Assembly (NCBI GenBank): GCA_020137815.1
Contig: CM035352.1
Coordinates: 8,362,416 to 8,426,415 of the forward strand
Reading direction: 5' to 3'
DNA: 64,000 nucleotides
Source: Hormiphora californensis
Taxonomy: Eukaryota > Ctenophora > Tentaculata > Cydippida > Pleurobrachiidae
A program made the translations under genes and the position numbers. Under the pieces are notes generated by a model. The model made no database searches and was not told the DNA's origin. It was given only the letters and a program-made list of their open reading frames with translations. Of this stretch, positions 10,192 to 22,644 are shown piece after piece; the first letter of the stretch is position 1; each line of letters begins with the position of its first letter.

Positions 10192-13100
10192 TCTATGAAG
10201 CCCATTGTTTATTTAGTTGCATGCATCTTCAATCCCAGCCCGCAACAGTTCATTCAGCTGTAATATGAACAGACACATGTCTTTTAGCCCATTTTTTATA
10301 TCTTGGGGGCATTTGTAAATCGCATGATTCCTCCCTCTCCTCCGACATGACTCATTCTGTACGTGTGTCTACACATTCACATTTACTTCCTTACCCCCTT
10401 CCTTGGAAGCTGACACCACTCCTTCTAGATTATGTCGTGGCGCCCTTACATTCTGTCTATACTATATGTGTGAAATGTTATATAGATTGTGCTACTTTTT
10501 ATTGTTTTTCAACCCGGCCGAGTTAGATTATACCCTTTAATAAATTATAAATCAGTTATTTAGTGTATGTCAAACAGAGCAGCTGCTGCTAGCAGATCAG
10601 CTGTTCTCGCTTTATGCATGCTCCCTGCCTTATAGAACCCTCTATTATACACCATGTATCTCTAAACCTGTCTCTATAAACTTTCTTAATCATAACAACA
10701 ATAACCATGTCTACCGAGCCCTCGACCCTATCACTATTAGCTATGGAGGCAGCAGTACAGGGGAAATCAGCCAAGCTGTTCATACCCTACAGTGATTTTA
10801 ATGTGGACGAGTTCCAGGATTACTTCCGAAACGTCTGGCATGTTTCCATCTACATTGCTGCCGTGTATCTGGTCATTGTATACTCTGCCCACCGGATAGT
10901 GCAGGTGAGATCGAGTGTGGAATATTGACAGACAGATCTATTTCGACAGACAGATCTACTGACAGACAGATATACTGACAGATAGATCTACTGACAGACA
11001 GATCTACTGACAGACAGATCTATTGACAGACAGATATATTGACAGACAGATCTATTGACAGACAGATCTACTGACAGACAGATCTACTGACAGACAGATC
11101 TACTGACAGATAGATCTATTGACAGACAGATCTACTGACAGACAGATCTACTTACAGACAGATCTACTGACAGACAGATCTACTGACAGACAGATCTACT
11201 GACAGACAGATCTTTTGACAGACAGATCTACTGACAGGCAGATCTATTGACAGACAGATCTACTGACAGATAGATCTATTGACAGACAGATCTACTGACA
11301 GACAGATCTACTGACAGACAGATCTACTTACAGACAAATCTACTGACAGACAGATCTATTGACAGACAGATCTACTGACAGACAGATCTACTGACAGACA
11401 GATCTATTGACAGACAGATCTACTGACAGACAGATCTATTGACAGACAGATTTACTGACAGACAGATCTATTGACAGACAGATCTACTGACAGACAGATC
11501 TATTGACAGACAGATCTACTGACAGACAGATCTATTGACAGACAGATCTATTGACAGACAGATCTACTGACAGACAGATCTACTGACAGACAGATCTACT
11601 GACAGATAGATCTATTGACAGACAGATCTACTGACAGACAGATCTACTGACAGACAGATCTATTGACAGACAGATCTACTGACAGACAGATCTACTGACA
11701 GACAGATCTACTGACAGACAGATCTATTGACAGACAGATCTACTGACAGACAGATCTATTGACAGACAGATCTACTGACAGACAGATTTATTGACAGACA
11801 GATCTACTGACAGACAGATCTACTGACAGACAGATCTACTGACAGACAGATTTATTGACAGACAGATCTACTGACAGACAGATCTACTGACAGACAGATC
11901 TACTGACAGACAGATCTATTGACAGACAGATCTATTGACAGACAGATCTACTGACAGACAGATCTCCATGGACAAAAATACACAAACCCTCCCTAACCAT
12001 TCCTTGCCTTCCATTCCTTCAAAACTAACTCCCATAACCATATTCCCCCACAGCGAAAATACGATACGAAGATACTGTTGGCGTTCTGGAACCTCCTCCT
12101 GGCAGTATTTAGTTTCTATGGTGCCCTCCATGTCACCTGGCCCCTGTTGAACGATCTGACTACCACTGGGTTCGATAGAACTGTGTGCAACAAGAACTAC
12201 TACAAGGAGAGGTAATTAGGAATTCATACTTGTGTCTTAGTCAACAGAAAATTTAGGCCTTATTTAGGCGTACGTTATACATACTCAGATAGAAGTCAAG
12301 TCAAAGTCAAGTCAAGTGGTGGGTCTCTCCCAATCACTGGGTAAGCCGGCGGTGCTCCAACCCAATTTTGTTTTCCGACCCCTATCGAATCCTCCCCATC
12401 CTCCTAGCAAATCCTATCGAATCCTCCCCTAACGAATCCTAACGAATCCTCCTCCTAGCAAACCTCTGGCGTATTGGCTGTACTTGTTCTGTTTATCCAA
12501 ATTCCCTGAACTATTTGACACTGCGTTCATCCTGCTGAGGAAGGCGCCCCTACAGATCCTTCACACATACCACCACGCATCTGTGCTCATCTTCTCCTGG
12601 CATATCCTGGCCTATGGGCCTGGCGCTAGCTACTGGTAAGATATATAGTAACAGTGGTAACCATGGTAACAAACGGTAACCATGGTAACGTTGGTTAACA
12701 ACCCAGCTCTTGTTGGCAACAACTCTCCCTCCTTGCTCCCTAATATCTCCCTGTGTTTCAGGTACGCTGCTATGAACTACTTAGTTCATGCTATCATGTA
12801 CAGTTACTTCTGTTTACGATCCATTGGAATCAAGGTGACTATATATATATTTGATACATTACTCAACAATAGTATATTTAATTTCTACTAACAGTCAACA
12901 ATCGTCAACTTAGTTTCTAAATATTTGCTAACTAAGAGTTTCAAACAATCAGCCCCGATCCTCACATCTCCCCTAGGGCCCTATTTTCCTGAGTTGAGTA
13001 ACAACACCAACTATTTTCAGGTTCCTGAGGTGCTCGCCAAGGGAATTACCTCCATGCAGTCCCTACAAATGCTCGTTGGGTTCGGTGTCAACTTCTACAG

Positions 13101-13242
13101 TGTGTACAGAAAGTACACTGGACATGAGTGCGGGAACACCTACGAGCACAGTGCTGTCGCTATTGCCCTCTACTTCAGTTACTTTGTTCTCTTCCTGAGG
13201 TTCGCGTTCAACCGGTACGGAGGGAAAAAGAAGAGTGCTTAA
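9719..13242 (+). CDS. ELOVL3/6-like very-long-chain fatty acid elongase with two alternative first exons
   Basis: Membrane condensing enzyme of the ER fatty-acid elongation cycle. Common exons are 12054-12211, 12459-12635, 12762-12834 and 13021-13242 (TAA). Exon 12459 carries the catalytic HTYHHA (HxxHH) box preceded by [15 protein letters not shown], and [12 protein letters not shown] follows in the next exon. The C-terminus GGKKKSA contains a dilysine-type ER retrieval signal. Two separate ATG exons, 9719-9889 and 10707-10904, both end in phase 0 and both encode an N-terminal segment ending VYLVIVYSA- or IYLVTVYSA-like. Each can therefore be spliced to 12054, giving 266- or 275-residue proteins. 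Length and motif order match the family (about 265 residues). The sub-family call (3/6) rests on the N-terminal and SKxPEL text. Confidence 0.92.
10089..10192 (+). repeat. (CT)n microsatellite in ELOVL intron
   Basis: Almost pure CT dinucleotides with a few CG interruptions, between the two alternative first exons. The serine/leucine ORFs read through it are artefacts. Confidence 0.9.
10927..11966. repeat. 16-bp minisatellite, about 65 copies
   Basis: The unit CTGACAGACAGATCTA is repeated for just over 1 kb in the intron between elongase first exon 1b and exon 12054. Scattered variants include TTGACAG, AGATAGATC and CTTACAG. Each unit carries the palindrome AGATCT. Confidence 0.95.
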
Positions 13243-14493
13243 GCAGCAGGACATCGCGGGGATTTGTTTTGTTCAGGAGCTAGTTGAGAACAAGGCAAGT
13301 CGGGGATTTGGTCTTGTTTTGTTCAAAAGCTAGTCGAGAACAAGACAAGTCGGGGCATGATAGTGTTGAATGCCCCCCCCCCCCCTCTGAGGGAGCGAGA
13401 TCGGGGAAGCTGGTAGTTCAGTGTCACGGTAACAATGTTACTAATGTTACATTTAGACACTGCATTTGTTAACAAATGGGACTACTTTTTCTCGATTTTG
13501 TGAGCAACCCCCTCCATAGCTTTCAATTGAAATAGGTTTTTACTATTATACTGGCTGTGTTACTTGTATTCATATATTATTCTGGAGAGTTTGTGTGTGT
13601 GTGTGTGTGTTTTGGTTGTGATTTTATATACGAACCTGTCTCAATCACACTCACCTTACTATTGATTTTGATGTTTATTTAAACTATAATGGGAAGAGAA
13701 TTCGATTAATTATCATATAAAATCACGAGAAGTCTGTCTAGCGGCCTCGTTTTGATTCTCAACACTGTTAGTGTTGCTGAAGAATTCAAAGCGGGGTCTA
13801 GCGCCACACCAGACAGCTAGTAGTCGGAGTTTTTTTTCTATTATGTATAGGTGTGTTTGGACCTAATTGAACGAGGGTTATAATTATATAGATTGACGAT
13901 ATTCAATGAAACTAAAATCATTTATTTTCAGCCTTTAAAACATTGGTTTTGCGTATTTTCAAATAGGACAGTGTCTTGGACACGTCGCACCCCTCTGCTA
14001 GTGCTATAATTTGGCCGAGGGGCTGTTAATATTACACAGTACAATACACTGTCCCAGAGGGAGAGAGAAATAGAGATTGAGGGAAATGAGTCTTAGGACG
14101 GTCGACGGAGGTCTTCCCGGCCCCTCGCAAATACGTAAACATAGTGCGCGTAAATTGTTTTGCGCGTGCCATTATGCGCGCGATCGCAATTGTCAGAATT
14201 TCAAAATTCTAAAAATTTTGAAAACGCACGTTTGAATTTTTTGAAATTCGTGTTTTTCTTTGAAAAGCGCTGCCTTATCCCGGGCCAGCAACGTTTGCCA
14301 ATGTTTTTCTAAAACAAAAGACGGCTTTTTGTTTAAAGAGACCGTTTAAACTCTCTCAGACCTTCAAAGATGCTAAGAGCCCAGTTTAGAGTACTATTAG
14401 GACGCCGTTACGAGCTAGGTGTTTACAGGTGTGCACGCCCTGCCGCCTCCGCCGCCAAAAAAGTACCCTGCACAGTGCACTAAAATGGCTCAA
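13243..14493. other. Intergenic, no gene seen
   Basis: Downstream of the elongase stop. It begins with a degenerate direct repeat containing GAGAACAAG(G/A)CAAGTCGGGG (13263-13360), then AT-rich text, a (GT)n run at 13590 and purine-rich DNA. The stretch 14261-14300 shares GAAAAGCGCTGCCTTATCCC with 14608, inside the inverted repeat that follows. No convincing exon was found. Confidence 0.5.
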
Positions 14494-14497
14494 ACCA

Positions 14498-14755
14498 AGT
14501 GGTTTGCAGCTGATAGCTGCGGTGTTCCTCACGTTTTCCGGAGTTGTATCAGACATTCAGGACAAGGAATTTTCAAAACAAACATAATTTTTGTTTTGAA
14601 AATTCCTTGAAAAGCGCTGCCTTATCCCGCGCTGCGCGTGGCGCAGAACATATATCGGGGGCCAGCAACGTTTGCCAAGAAAATTCCTTGTCCTGAATGT
14701 CTGATACAACTCCGGAAAACGTGAGGAACACCGCAGCTATCAGCTGCAAACCACC
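14498..14755. mobile_element. Foldback element with about 75-bp arms
   Basis: The left arm (from about 14498, GGTTTGCAGCTGATAGCTGC) is the reverse complement of the right arm ending GCAGCTATCAGCTGCAAACC near 14753. The roughly 100-bp loop holds a GC-rich imperfect hairpin (GCGCTGCGCGTGGCGC) and the phrase CCAGCAACGTTTGCCAA, also seen at 14283. There is no ORF and no clear target duplication. Confidence 0.7.
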
Positions 14756-14879
14756 TTCATTCACCACGGACGTTGCCCTCAGCCCACTTGGACTGGCTCA
14801 TCACATGGCTCAAACCACTCAACCGTTTCGGCCAATTTAAAGTTTATCTGATATGAAATCACAAGCTCTAACACCAACC

Positions 14880-14920
14880 CCAGCCCTAAACCTAACCCTA
14901 CTTTAACCCTAACCCTAAAA
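14880..14920. repeat. Short interstitial telomere-like tract
   Basis: A run of (C)CCTAA-type repeats, partly degenerate, in intergenic DNA. TTAGGG repeats are the common animal telomere unit. The tract is too short to mark a chromosome end. Confidence 0.5.
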
Positions 14921-15186
14921 ACCGTGAATGCTGGCAATAAAAAAATCTTAGATTTTACCGTTTCCCGTACTATTATACACCCCGTTACCAAAAGTCTCCT
15001 CCAAAGGCAGTCAAAAACTATGTAAATTTTAAGTTCAATCTATGATTTGAATCATCTATCTAGATAGAAAGGAATCACATATTCTTTGATAAAAGAAAAG
15101 TTGTCGTCTCCATGATAGATGATAGTCCAGATTCGTTCAATTAAAGTTCAGTGCTGCTGATATTCGCCATCCTAGTCTTTCCTCAG

Positions 15187-15361
15187 ACTGCTAACTATGC
15201 CCCCCAACTAGAATGATGTTTGATATGATCAGTATCACATGTTAGGTTTGCTGACTATGTCCCCCATCTAGAATGATGTTTGATATGATCAGTATCACAT
15301 GTTAGGTTTGCTGACTATGTCCCCACCCCTAGAATGATGTTTGATATGATCAGTATCACAT
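15187..15361. repeat. About 60-bp tandem repeat, three copies
   Basis: Units contain CTGACTATGTCCCCC, then TAGAATGATGTTTGATATGA, then TCAGTATCACATG. The last ends about 30 bp before the CYLD-like start codon, so the array occupies the probable 5' UTR or promoter. Confidence 0.8.
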
Positions 15362-15391
15362 GATGCCCATGGTGCACTACACGCGGGAAAG

Positions 15392-16501
15392 ATGACCACA
15401 ACGAGGCATCCTCCGGTGTGTCTACTTAGGAAATCCATCGATATCCCCACCCAACAAGGCACAGAGAAACTGAGTCGTGGAGAGTTGGTGGTTGTGGTAG
15501 GAAACAATGGTGAAAACAAAACCATTTCTCTCTACCTGAATTCAACGCAGAACTTTTCGTGCTCTGAAAAACTTTTGAAGAACGTAAGTGATTGTATTTA
15601 TAGGTTTTTCTCTTTTTATTAGGATAAATTAGTGTGAAACTTCACTCCTTTGGTGACGCAGTCACCCTTACAACTCGTGCACAAAGCACCATAAAACAAC
15701 TCTAGAGAGGTGACGGCGCCACCAATTCACACTCCCCTCAGATTCCACTTGAGTTGGTAGATTACCTGTTACCAGTTGTACCAAGTTCGAAGCGGCTGGA
15801 TGCATTCTCAAAACTTGATAGGAACCTCATGGTGGCAGATCTGGGTTCGCTGCTCTCCATTGAACGGGGCCGATCAAGTGCGGGTTGTATTGGCGAGGTA
15901 CATTCCCAATATACATACATGAATTTACACTCAAAGAAATTGCTGTTGCCTGTTTTTAAACATTGACTGCATGTTTACAATTTTAACACACTCCACACAC
16001 CAGCTACGTTACAAAGGGGAGGTAAAGCACCGTCCCGGTATCTGGTTTGGTATTAAATTGGTGGGTGGTCAGAGCCCCATTGGGGATAGCGATGGTTCTG
16101 TGGATGGGAATTATTACATGGACAGATGTGCTGCTAATACTGTCATATTTGCTACAATAGATGAACTATCAATTATAAGTAGGTTTTAATTGACACTCAG
16201 CTGTCAATTATAATTAGGTTTTAATTGGTTTTGTTAGCTACAATGTTGTCAATGATTTTATCTAACTGGATCAGAAACCAAATGTAAAAGTACAATAACA
16301 CAATTGACCGCCCTGTACAGAATCTGAGTCATCGAACGATTCAGCGCTCTCGTTGCTAAGTAACATGGGAGATATGAAGGACAAATCGTTAAGTAAGGCA
16401 TCGAAAACTTTGCCCCTGATGTCCCGGAAATCAACCAACGATAACAACCATCACAAAGGTATGTCATGATATTAGTTAGCTTTCCGTGCTGAGCTTGTAC
16501 T

Positions 16502-16568
<67 letters not shown>

Positions 16569-19500
16569 ACTCTTTCTCTTGGCTTAAATTCACTGCCATT
16601 TTTCGTGTTTACTCTTTATCGCATTGCTTATGGCAGATCTATTGCTTGGATTTTTCTTCGGTGGCTCTGAGGAAGATTCAGAAGACAGTGAATCTGAACA
16701 TAATAGTTGTCATGGTAACTTACCAACCGATTCTCAACAGAGTTACTATGGTTACCATGGTAACTACAGTAGTTTGGTGCCCACTGGTCCCGTTTCGCAT
16801 GACATTCAATTTGTTTCTCCGCAAATCTTTATTTTTACCCTATCCCATTTCGTACTTGATTTCAGCCCCTCTCTATTTTATTGATGTTAACTGGGGCTGT
16901 ATTATCTTTTCAGGGGGATACAACAGTCCGTGTAGTTTCTCAGTTGGAGAAGAAGTGGTGGTCCTAAAGAATAAACTTCCAGCAACTCCTGGTGTTGTCA
17001 GGGCTGTCTTCCAGGTACCAGTGAGCTGTTTGTGAGCGAGCTTCTTGTGAGTAAACTGTCCTTGTTTTCAGTTTTATCCACGCATATAAAGCTAGCTAAA
17101 CTACACCTTGTACGACCTCTCTCTTTTACAAGTGCTCAGTAAGAACTAAACTCCCTTACCCCATTTCAGGATCAGAAGAGGAAATGGTTGTTAGGTGTAG
17201 AACTGGAGACCCCGACAGGAGATAGCGACGGTGCCTACAGGGGTCAACAACTCTTTAACTGTCTTCCAAAGCACGCTCTATTCTGTGAAGCAACTGAGGC
17301 AGTACCAAGACACTACTACCAGGAGCCCCGACTAACTCCTCCCCCTCCCTACAACCCCACCAAGATGGATTTCGAGGAGGCGTTCAGACAGCAGAAGGGA
17401 GCTGCAGGATCATCATCATCTAGTGCAGAGCGTGCCGGGTCAAGTAGTTTAAGTAACAGTATGGGGAACATGAGTTTACAACAGGAGAACACCACCAAGA
17501 GAGTTGCAACACCCGAACCCCCGGTAGCTGACCCTGATCCAAGTCTAGAGATGGGGAGTATGGTTCAAGTGAGCAGTAAGGGTGTCGTGCACTATGGTGT
17601 CATTAGGTGGATAGGTAGTCTACCTAGCAGGAGGTATACCTGTGCGGGTCTAGAACTCGAGGATGATCTGTCCCCGCCCGGTAATGATGGGATATACGAT
17701 GGGGTCCGGTATTTCACATGTCCACCCTTCCGGGCCCTCTTCTGCTACCTTCACGATTGTTCTAGAGATAGGAGGTTCGAGGAGGTCCCAGCACTGCCCT
17801 CCAGATCAATGGAGGAGGTGAGACATAACTTTGGGCCGGTTGAGAGTGGCCGGATCGAGGGCAAGGTTGATCCACCCAAGTCAATTAGTGCCAACTATAT
17901 CGGGAGAATGAGGGGTATCCAAGGCAACCGGAACTCCTGTTATCTAGATGCAACTCTGTATGCAATGTTTGCATTTGACAGCACTATGGACTACATGCTC
18001 AGCAGCCCCCTGGACACAGATCTCAGGAGGGACATTCAGGTACGGCTCATACTCAATACTCATTACTCGTGTTCTCTAATATATCTCCTTTTCTCTCTAA
18101 TCTCTCTAATCTCTCTAACTCTAACGTGATTTTATCACCAACCAACCATCCATCCAGGTACGGCTAAGGGAGGAGGTGGTAAACCCCCTCAGGGAGGGAG
18201 GGTTCGTGGGTGCAGAACACATGAGGCAACTCAGGGACTTGTTAGGTAGAGCAGGTAGTTTGGAGGGGCTGCAAGATGAGGAGAAGGAGCCTGAGGAGTT
18301 GCTGAGCATGCTGTTTACAGAAATATTCTGTATCAAACCCCTACTATCATTCAGGTAACTGTTTATTGGAGAGGGGGGAGTCGAGCGATTTTTCACCCCT
18401 ATTTTGGGCCATTTTTAGGGTTAACACAACTCCTGCACCATTCAGGGACGGTAACTCCAATGAGATTTCCCACGTGAACCTCTGCCAAATTCTACTGGAT
18501 CGGGATCCCAACAGTAACACAACAATGCCAAACACCCAGGACTTGTTAACGCGATACTTTGTCACAAACAACCTGTACTTCCATTCCCAGCCCGATTTGT
18601 TGCTTACTACAGGTAACCATGGTATTTGGTAACAATATATACAATATACATGGTAGTGTTAGTTGCTGCAGTGCCATGGTAGCACCCATGGTAACAGGTA
18701 ACCATCTTAAAATGCAGATCCGTCCATTATGGACTCCATTTGGATCACATGTCACCCACATTCCAATGGACGGCTTGGTGGTCCCCAGATCGGATCACAT
18801 TAGAGGGTTGAGGAATTTACACATCTGTATTTACCTTCTACAATGAGGAATTTACAGAGATATTTACCTTGTACTATAATGTGTCACACAGTGTGAAATA
18901 GGAGACCTGTGCAGTAGGATACGGGGGGGGGGGGGGGGGGGGGGTACTGGGCATTGGGTACCTGGTACCTGGTAGACACTATCACTCCCTCTCACACCTG
19001 GGAGAGAGAGAAGGATACCTCACTCCCAAGGAGGAATATACCTGGATCGTTCAGTTGATAGTCTTCCCCCTCTCTTCCAATGATTGCTCCTGTTCTCAGA
19101 AGTCAGATTACATGTCTGTCTTACAAGAACATGATTGTACATCTTGACAGTTCTAGTCTCGACTTCTCTCTATTTATCTCGGTATTTCTATCGCTATATT
19201 CTCTATCTATCTCTCTCTCTTTCTATTCGCGCGCGCTAGATCTATCTCTCTCCCCAGCGTATATATATATCGATCTGCTATCTATCTCTCTCTCTCTTCT
19301 CAAAATTCATTCTATCCATATACTAAAGAGCCACTCCCTTACCATTCCTAATTCATGGTTTCATAATTTCCCTTCACCGTCACTTCCAGTCACTTCCAGT
19401 ACATTCTGGGACTTGGAATACGTTATCTTCCAAAATTTATGCAATCTACTGTAGCCATGGTAACCATGGGATATGTTAGGGAGGGAGGGAGAGAGAGATG

Positions 19501-21760
19501 AGAGAGAGAGCATGAGACGAGAGGAGAGAGCCGAGAAGGAGAGGCCGATTGGAGATGTTATCCGAGAGGAGAGAAAATGAATGAGAGAGAAGTAAGAGAG
19601 GACGCTCGAGTAGGAGGACGACTCCGAGCTAGCATTCGCGAGGCATGACCATCGGAGAATGAGCTCGAATCGATAGACACGATCCACGAGTATGACCTTC
19701 CCCCCCCCCGAGAGAAGTTATGAGACGCGCGCGAGACGCACCACGACCGAGTACAGAGAGAGGACGAGAGAGAGGAGAGAAGGAAAAGAGAGGCAGAGGA
19801 GAGGGGACACCTATTCACAGATGAGAGAGAGAGAGTGGATCTTCGAGAGAGGAGAACCGAGAGAGAGAGGGGAGGAGAGAGCTGATGAGAGGAGCTGGGG
19901 GGTGTGTGTTGGAGAGGGAGAGACAGAGAGAGATATCGAAGACGGAGGGACGAGAGGGCGACGACGACGAAGAGGAGAGAGAGAGAGAGGAGGCGAGAGA
20001 GAGGAGAGAGAGGAGAGAGAGCGTGATGGGAGAGACGATGAGAGAGAGGAGAGGGGATAGAGAGAGAGAGAGAGTGAGAATGAAGAGAGAGAGAGAGGAT
20101 GAGAGAGGCGAGAGAGCGAGAGGAGAGAGAGAGGAGCGAGGAGAGGAGAGAGAGAGAGAAAGAGAGAGAGGAGGAGGAGGAAGTTGAACCATAGTGTACC
20201 ATAATTTTCCCACGCATGTAGGGGAAGGGGGGGGGGCAGGGTACGCCATGGCCCCAGTACTTTTCATAGTATGGCCCCCCTGTGCAAAGAATCTACAGGG
20301 AAAGCCACGATTCGTACTGCACTTTTCACCTCTTGCCATGATAAAAAACAATCATAGTGTCCGACTCAGACTAGGCCTCTCTCTCCCTCTCTCCCCGCCC
20401 CATCTCTCCCCTCTCTCTCCCTCCCCTCTCTCTCCCCGGCCCCCCCCCCATCTCTCCCAATCTCTCCTACAGGTTCCTCGGTCCGGAAAGGACTTTAAGC
20501 TATACGACACTGTGCTCCCCAGCACCGAACTTCAGCTCGGTGGTCTCTGTGGAGGGGTGTGGGGTGGATGTTATATCTGTGATAGGAAACCCACCTTCAA
20601 ATGCTCACAGTGTTACCTGAATCAGGTATGTGGTTATCTTTAACAGGTGTAGTGTGTCGGTAAGTTTGTGTGGTATGTATGTGTGTTTGTGTAACTGTTT
20701 TTTTGTCGGTAAGTTTGTGTGTCGGTAAGTTTGTGTGTGTGTAGTGTATGTATGTCTGTAAGTTTGTTTGTCTTGTACCAGTGGAGAGATGGATTTAGAC
20801 AGGATATCTCTTGTCTTGGTATACACACAACATTTCTCTACTCATTTGAATATTTTAAAATTTTAAGTGTGCTTTATGACTTGCTCAATATATATGAACT
20901 CTGACCCCCCTGCTATGTTAACCCTCCCCTTTTTACCAGGATTTCAAGAGTGTATACAGTGCAGTGCCATTTTGTACAGCGTGCTGCAAGGTGGTCCACT
21001 CCCACCCTGATCGACAGGACCACACACCTGAACATGCTACTAACCCTACCATACGTACGTTTATTTTAGGTTGTCTCATAAACCAAGGGATAATATATAT
21101 AAAATATATTTTATGGGAGACCCTAATATGTTACACCTTTGAAATGTTACATGATCATGATACCTCGTTCTAATGCCTTGTATTGCTCACAATCATATCC
21201 TCTAGGTGGGTTAAAGATGGTATTGTCAGCAGTATTGTGTATTCACACTAGTCACTACGTTACCTACTGTCGGGTTCCTGCTCCACCATCTAACCCCTCT
21301 CCACCACCTCCCCAGTGTGAGTTGAAGGAGGGATAAAGGGGAGAAAGAGAGACAGAGACAGAGACAGAGACAGAGACAGAGACAGAGACAGAGACAGAGA
21401 CAGAGACAGAGACAGAGACAGAGACAGATTTGTGTCTAAGTATCCTATATTAATATGTTCTATCCTATATTCTTCCCCTCTCCAGTGGTTGACGTTGAAC
21501 CGATCAACTCAACAGACCCCGACACCAACAGTACTGCCTCTGAACCTGGTTATTGCTGGGTATTCTTTGACAGTATGGCGGATCGGAACGGTGGACAGGG
21601 TGGATACAACATTCCAATAGTGGAGGAATGTCCGCAATTGGAGGAGTGGCTGGGCAACCCATCCCGACTTCTTCACGAGAGAGACCAAACACCCGACTTT
21701 GTGAAACGATTAATTTCAGATGCCCTTTTGTGTTTTTATGTTAGAGATGAGAGTAATTGA
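15392..21760 (+). CDS. CYLD: CYLD-like deubiquitinase (CAP-Gly domains plus USP domain)
   Basis: Cytosolic deubiquitinase; the vertebrate protein trims Lys63/Met1 chains in NF-kB signalling. Exons: 15392-15583, 15742-15897, 16004-16178, 16321-16458, 16637-16714, 16914-17014, 17170-18039, 18158-18354, 18446-18612, 20473-20625, 20940-21054, 21206-21316, 21486-21760. The product is about 909 residues (human about 956). CAP-Gly segments are seen at exon 16004 (YKGEVKHRPGIWFG), exons 16914/17170 (KRKWLLGVELETPTGDSDG) and within 17170 (HYGVIRWIG). The USP domain has its cysteine box GIQGNRNSCYLDATLY, a zinc-binding B-box-like insert (CYICD...CSQC...CTACC...HSHPDRQDH), a histidine box (HTSHYVTY) and an aspartate box (FFDSMADRNGGQ). 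All three catalytic residues are present. The junction 18612/20473 is out of phase by two nucleotides although the protein aligns without a gap. Exon 16637 has two in-frame donors, at 16715 and 16760. Confidence 0.92.
16506..16563 (+). repeat. (TC)n microsatellite in CYLD intron
   Basis: Uninterrupted CT dinucleotides of about 58 bp. Confidence 0.9.
18923..18944 (+). repeat. Homopolymer of 22 G
   Basis: Long G run inside the 1.86-kb CYLD intron. It is a likely place for sequencing-length error and for G-quadruplex formation. Confidence 0.9.
19480..20182 (+). repeat. 700-bp polypurine (GA-rich) island in CYLD intron
   Basis: Almost only A and G on the + strand, built from irregular GAGAGAG and GAGGAG units, with a sharp strand asymmetry. 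Arg/Glu/Gly ORFs on + and Ser/Leu ORFs on - through this block are compositional artefacts. Such tracts can form triplex (H-DNA). Confidence 0.85.
21348..21428 (+). repeat. Hexamer (AGACAG)n microsatellite in the last CYLD intron
   Basis: About 13 pure copies of the GAGACA register directly after the donor following exon 21206-21316. Confidence 0.9.
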
Positions 21761-21975
21761 AATGATGATAGTATTAATTCTGTTTTTAGGCTTTTTTATT
21801 CCCTTTAGTAGCCTAAACAACGACTCGTGTGAAACTCTACTATGTTTATCATGTATCGCTAGTTTTCTAACCTCCGAACCTGCTCAAAGTGGCTGAGGGC
21901 GCGCGGGATAGCCGCCCTGGTTTGAGCCGCGCACTCAGTGCGTAGATCACCTCGATATCCGGCCAGTGAGACCTC

Positions 21976-22604
21976 ATGACGGATCCCTTTGGTTACAGTT
22001 CCCTACCATTTTATACCATCATTCGGTTAAGAAAAACTGCTAAAAACCATCCCATTCCCCTTTATAGACATGGTATGTGGTTGCAGGTGTTCAGGAGAGT
22101 TGTCACCAAAAAGAAAGGCATCCTCCTCCTTGCAACATCCCCTGGTATCCTCTACCTCTGTCCTCCCTGCCAAGAGGGCAGGGTGCTCAACAGACACATC
22201 TACCATGACGTACCAGAATCAACAGCTCGCCTTTACTCACGGGTACGGTAGCACTATAGCATACTATAATGCTCTGAAAGGGGTAGGGGTAGGAAGAGTC
22301 ATTACCCCCCCCCCCCTGACATTTGCAATTTTCATATTCTTTTTACATGATTTTTCTGTCCGGCCAATGCTTTGACAGTGATTGTTGCAGGTATTCAAGA
22401 GGATATATTTCGCCGTTAAGACGATAGCAAAAGTTATTCAGATTATCATCTATTTAGTTCCATTGTCAATAGGTAATTGTATAGTCATTATACTTTTAGA
22501 GTGATTTAGTAACCCTGCCAAGATAAGAATTTGTATAAAAATATATTTTCTTGAGTTAGTAGGTACTCCTTTGGCCTTTACACCTTTACTGATACCTTCT
22601 CAAT

Positions 22605-22644
<40 letters not shown>

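Noticed and set aside
14880-14920. Telomere end
   Set aside because: The CCCTAA tract is only about 40 bp, degenerate, and has genes on both sides, so it is interstitial.
19558-20351. Ser/Leu-rich minus ORFs and Arg/Glu-rich plus ORFs up to 219 codons
   Set aside because: They are products of the GA/CT composition of the polypurine island, without any domain pattern.
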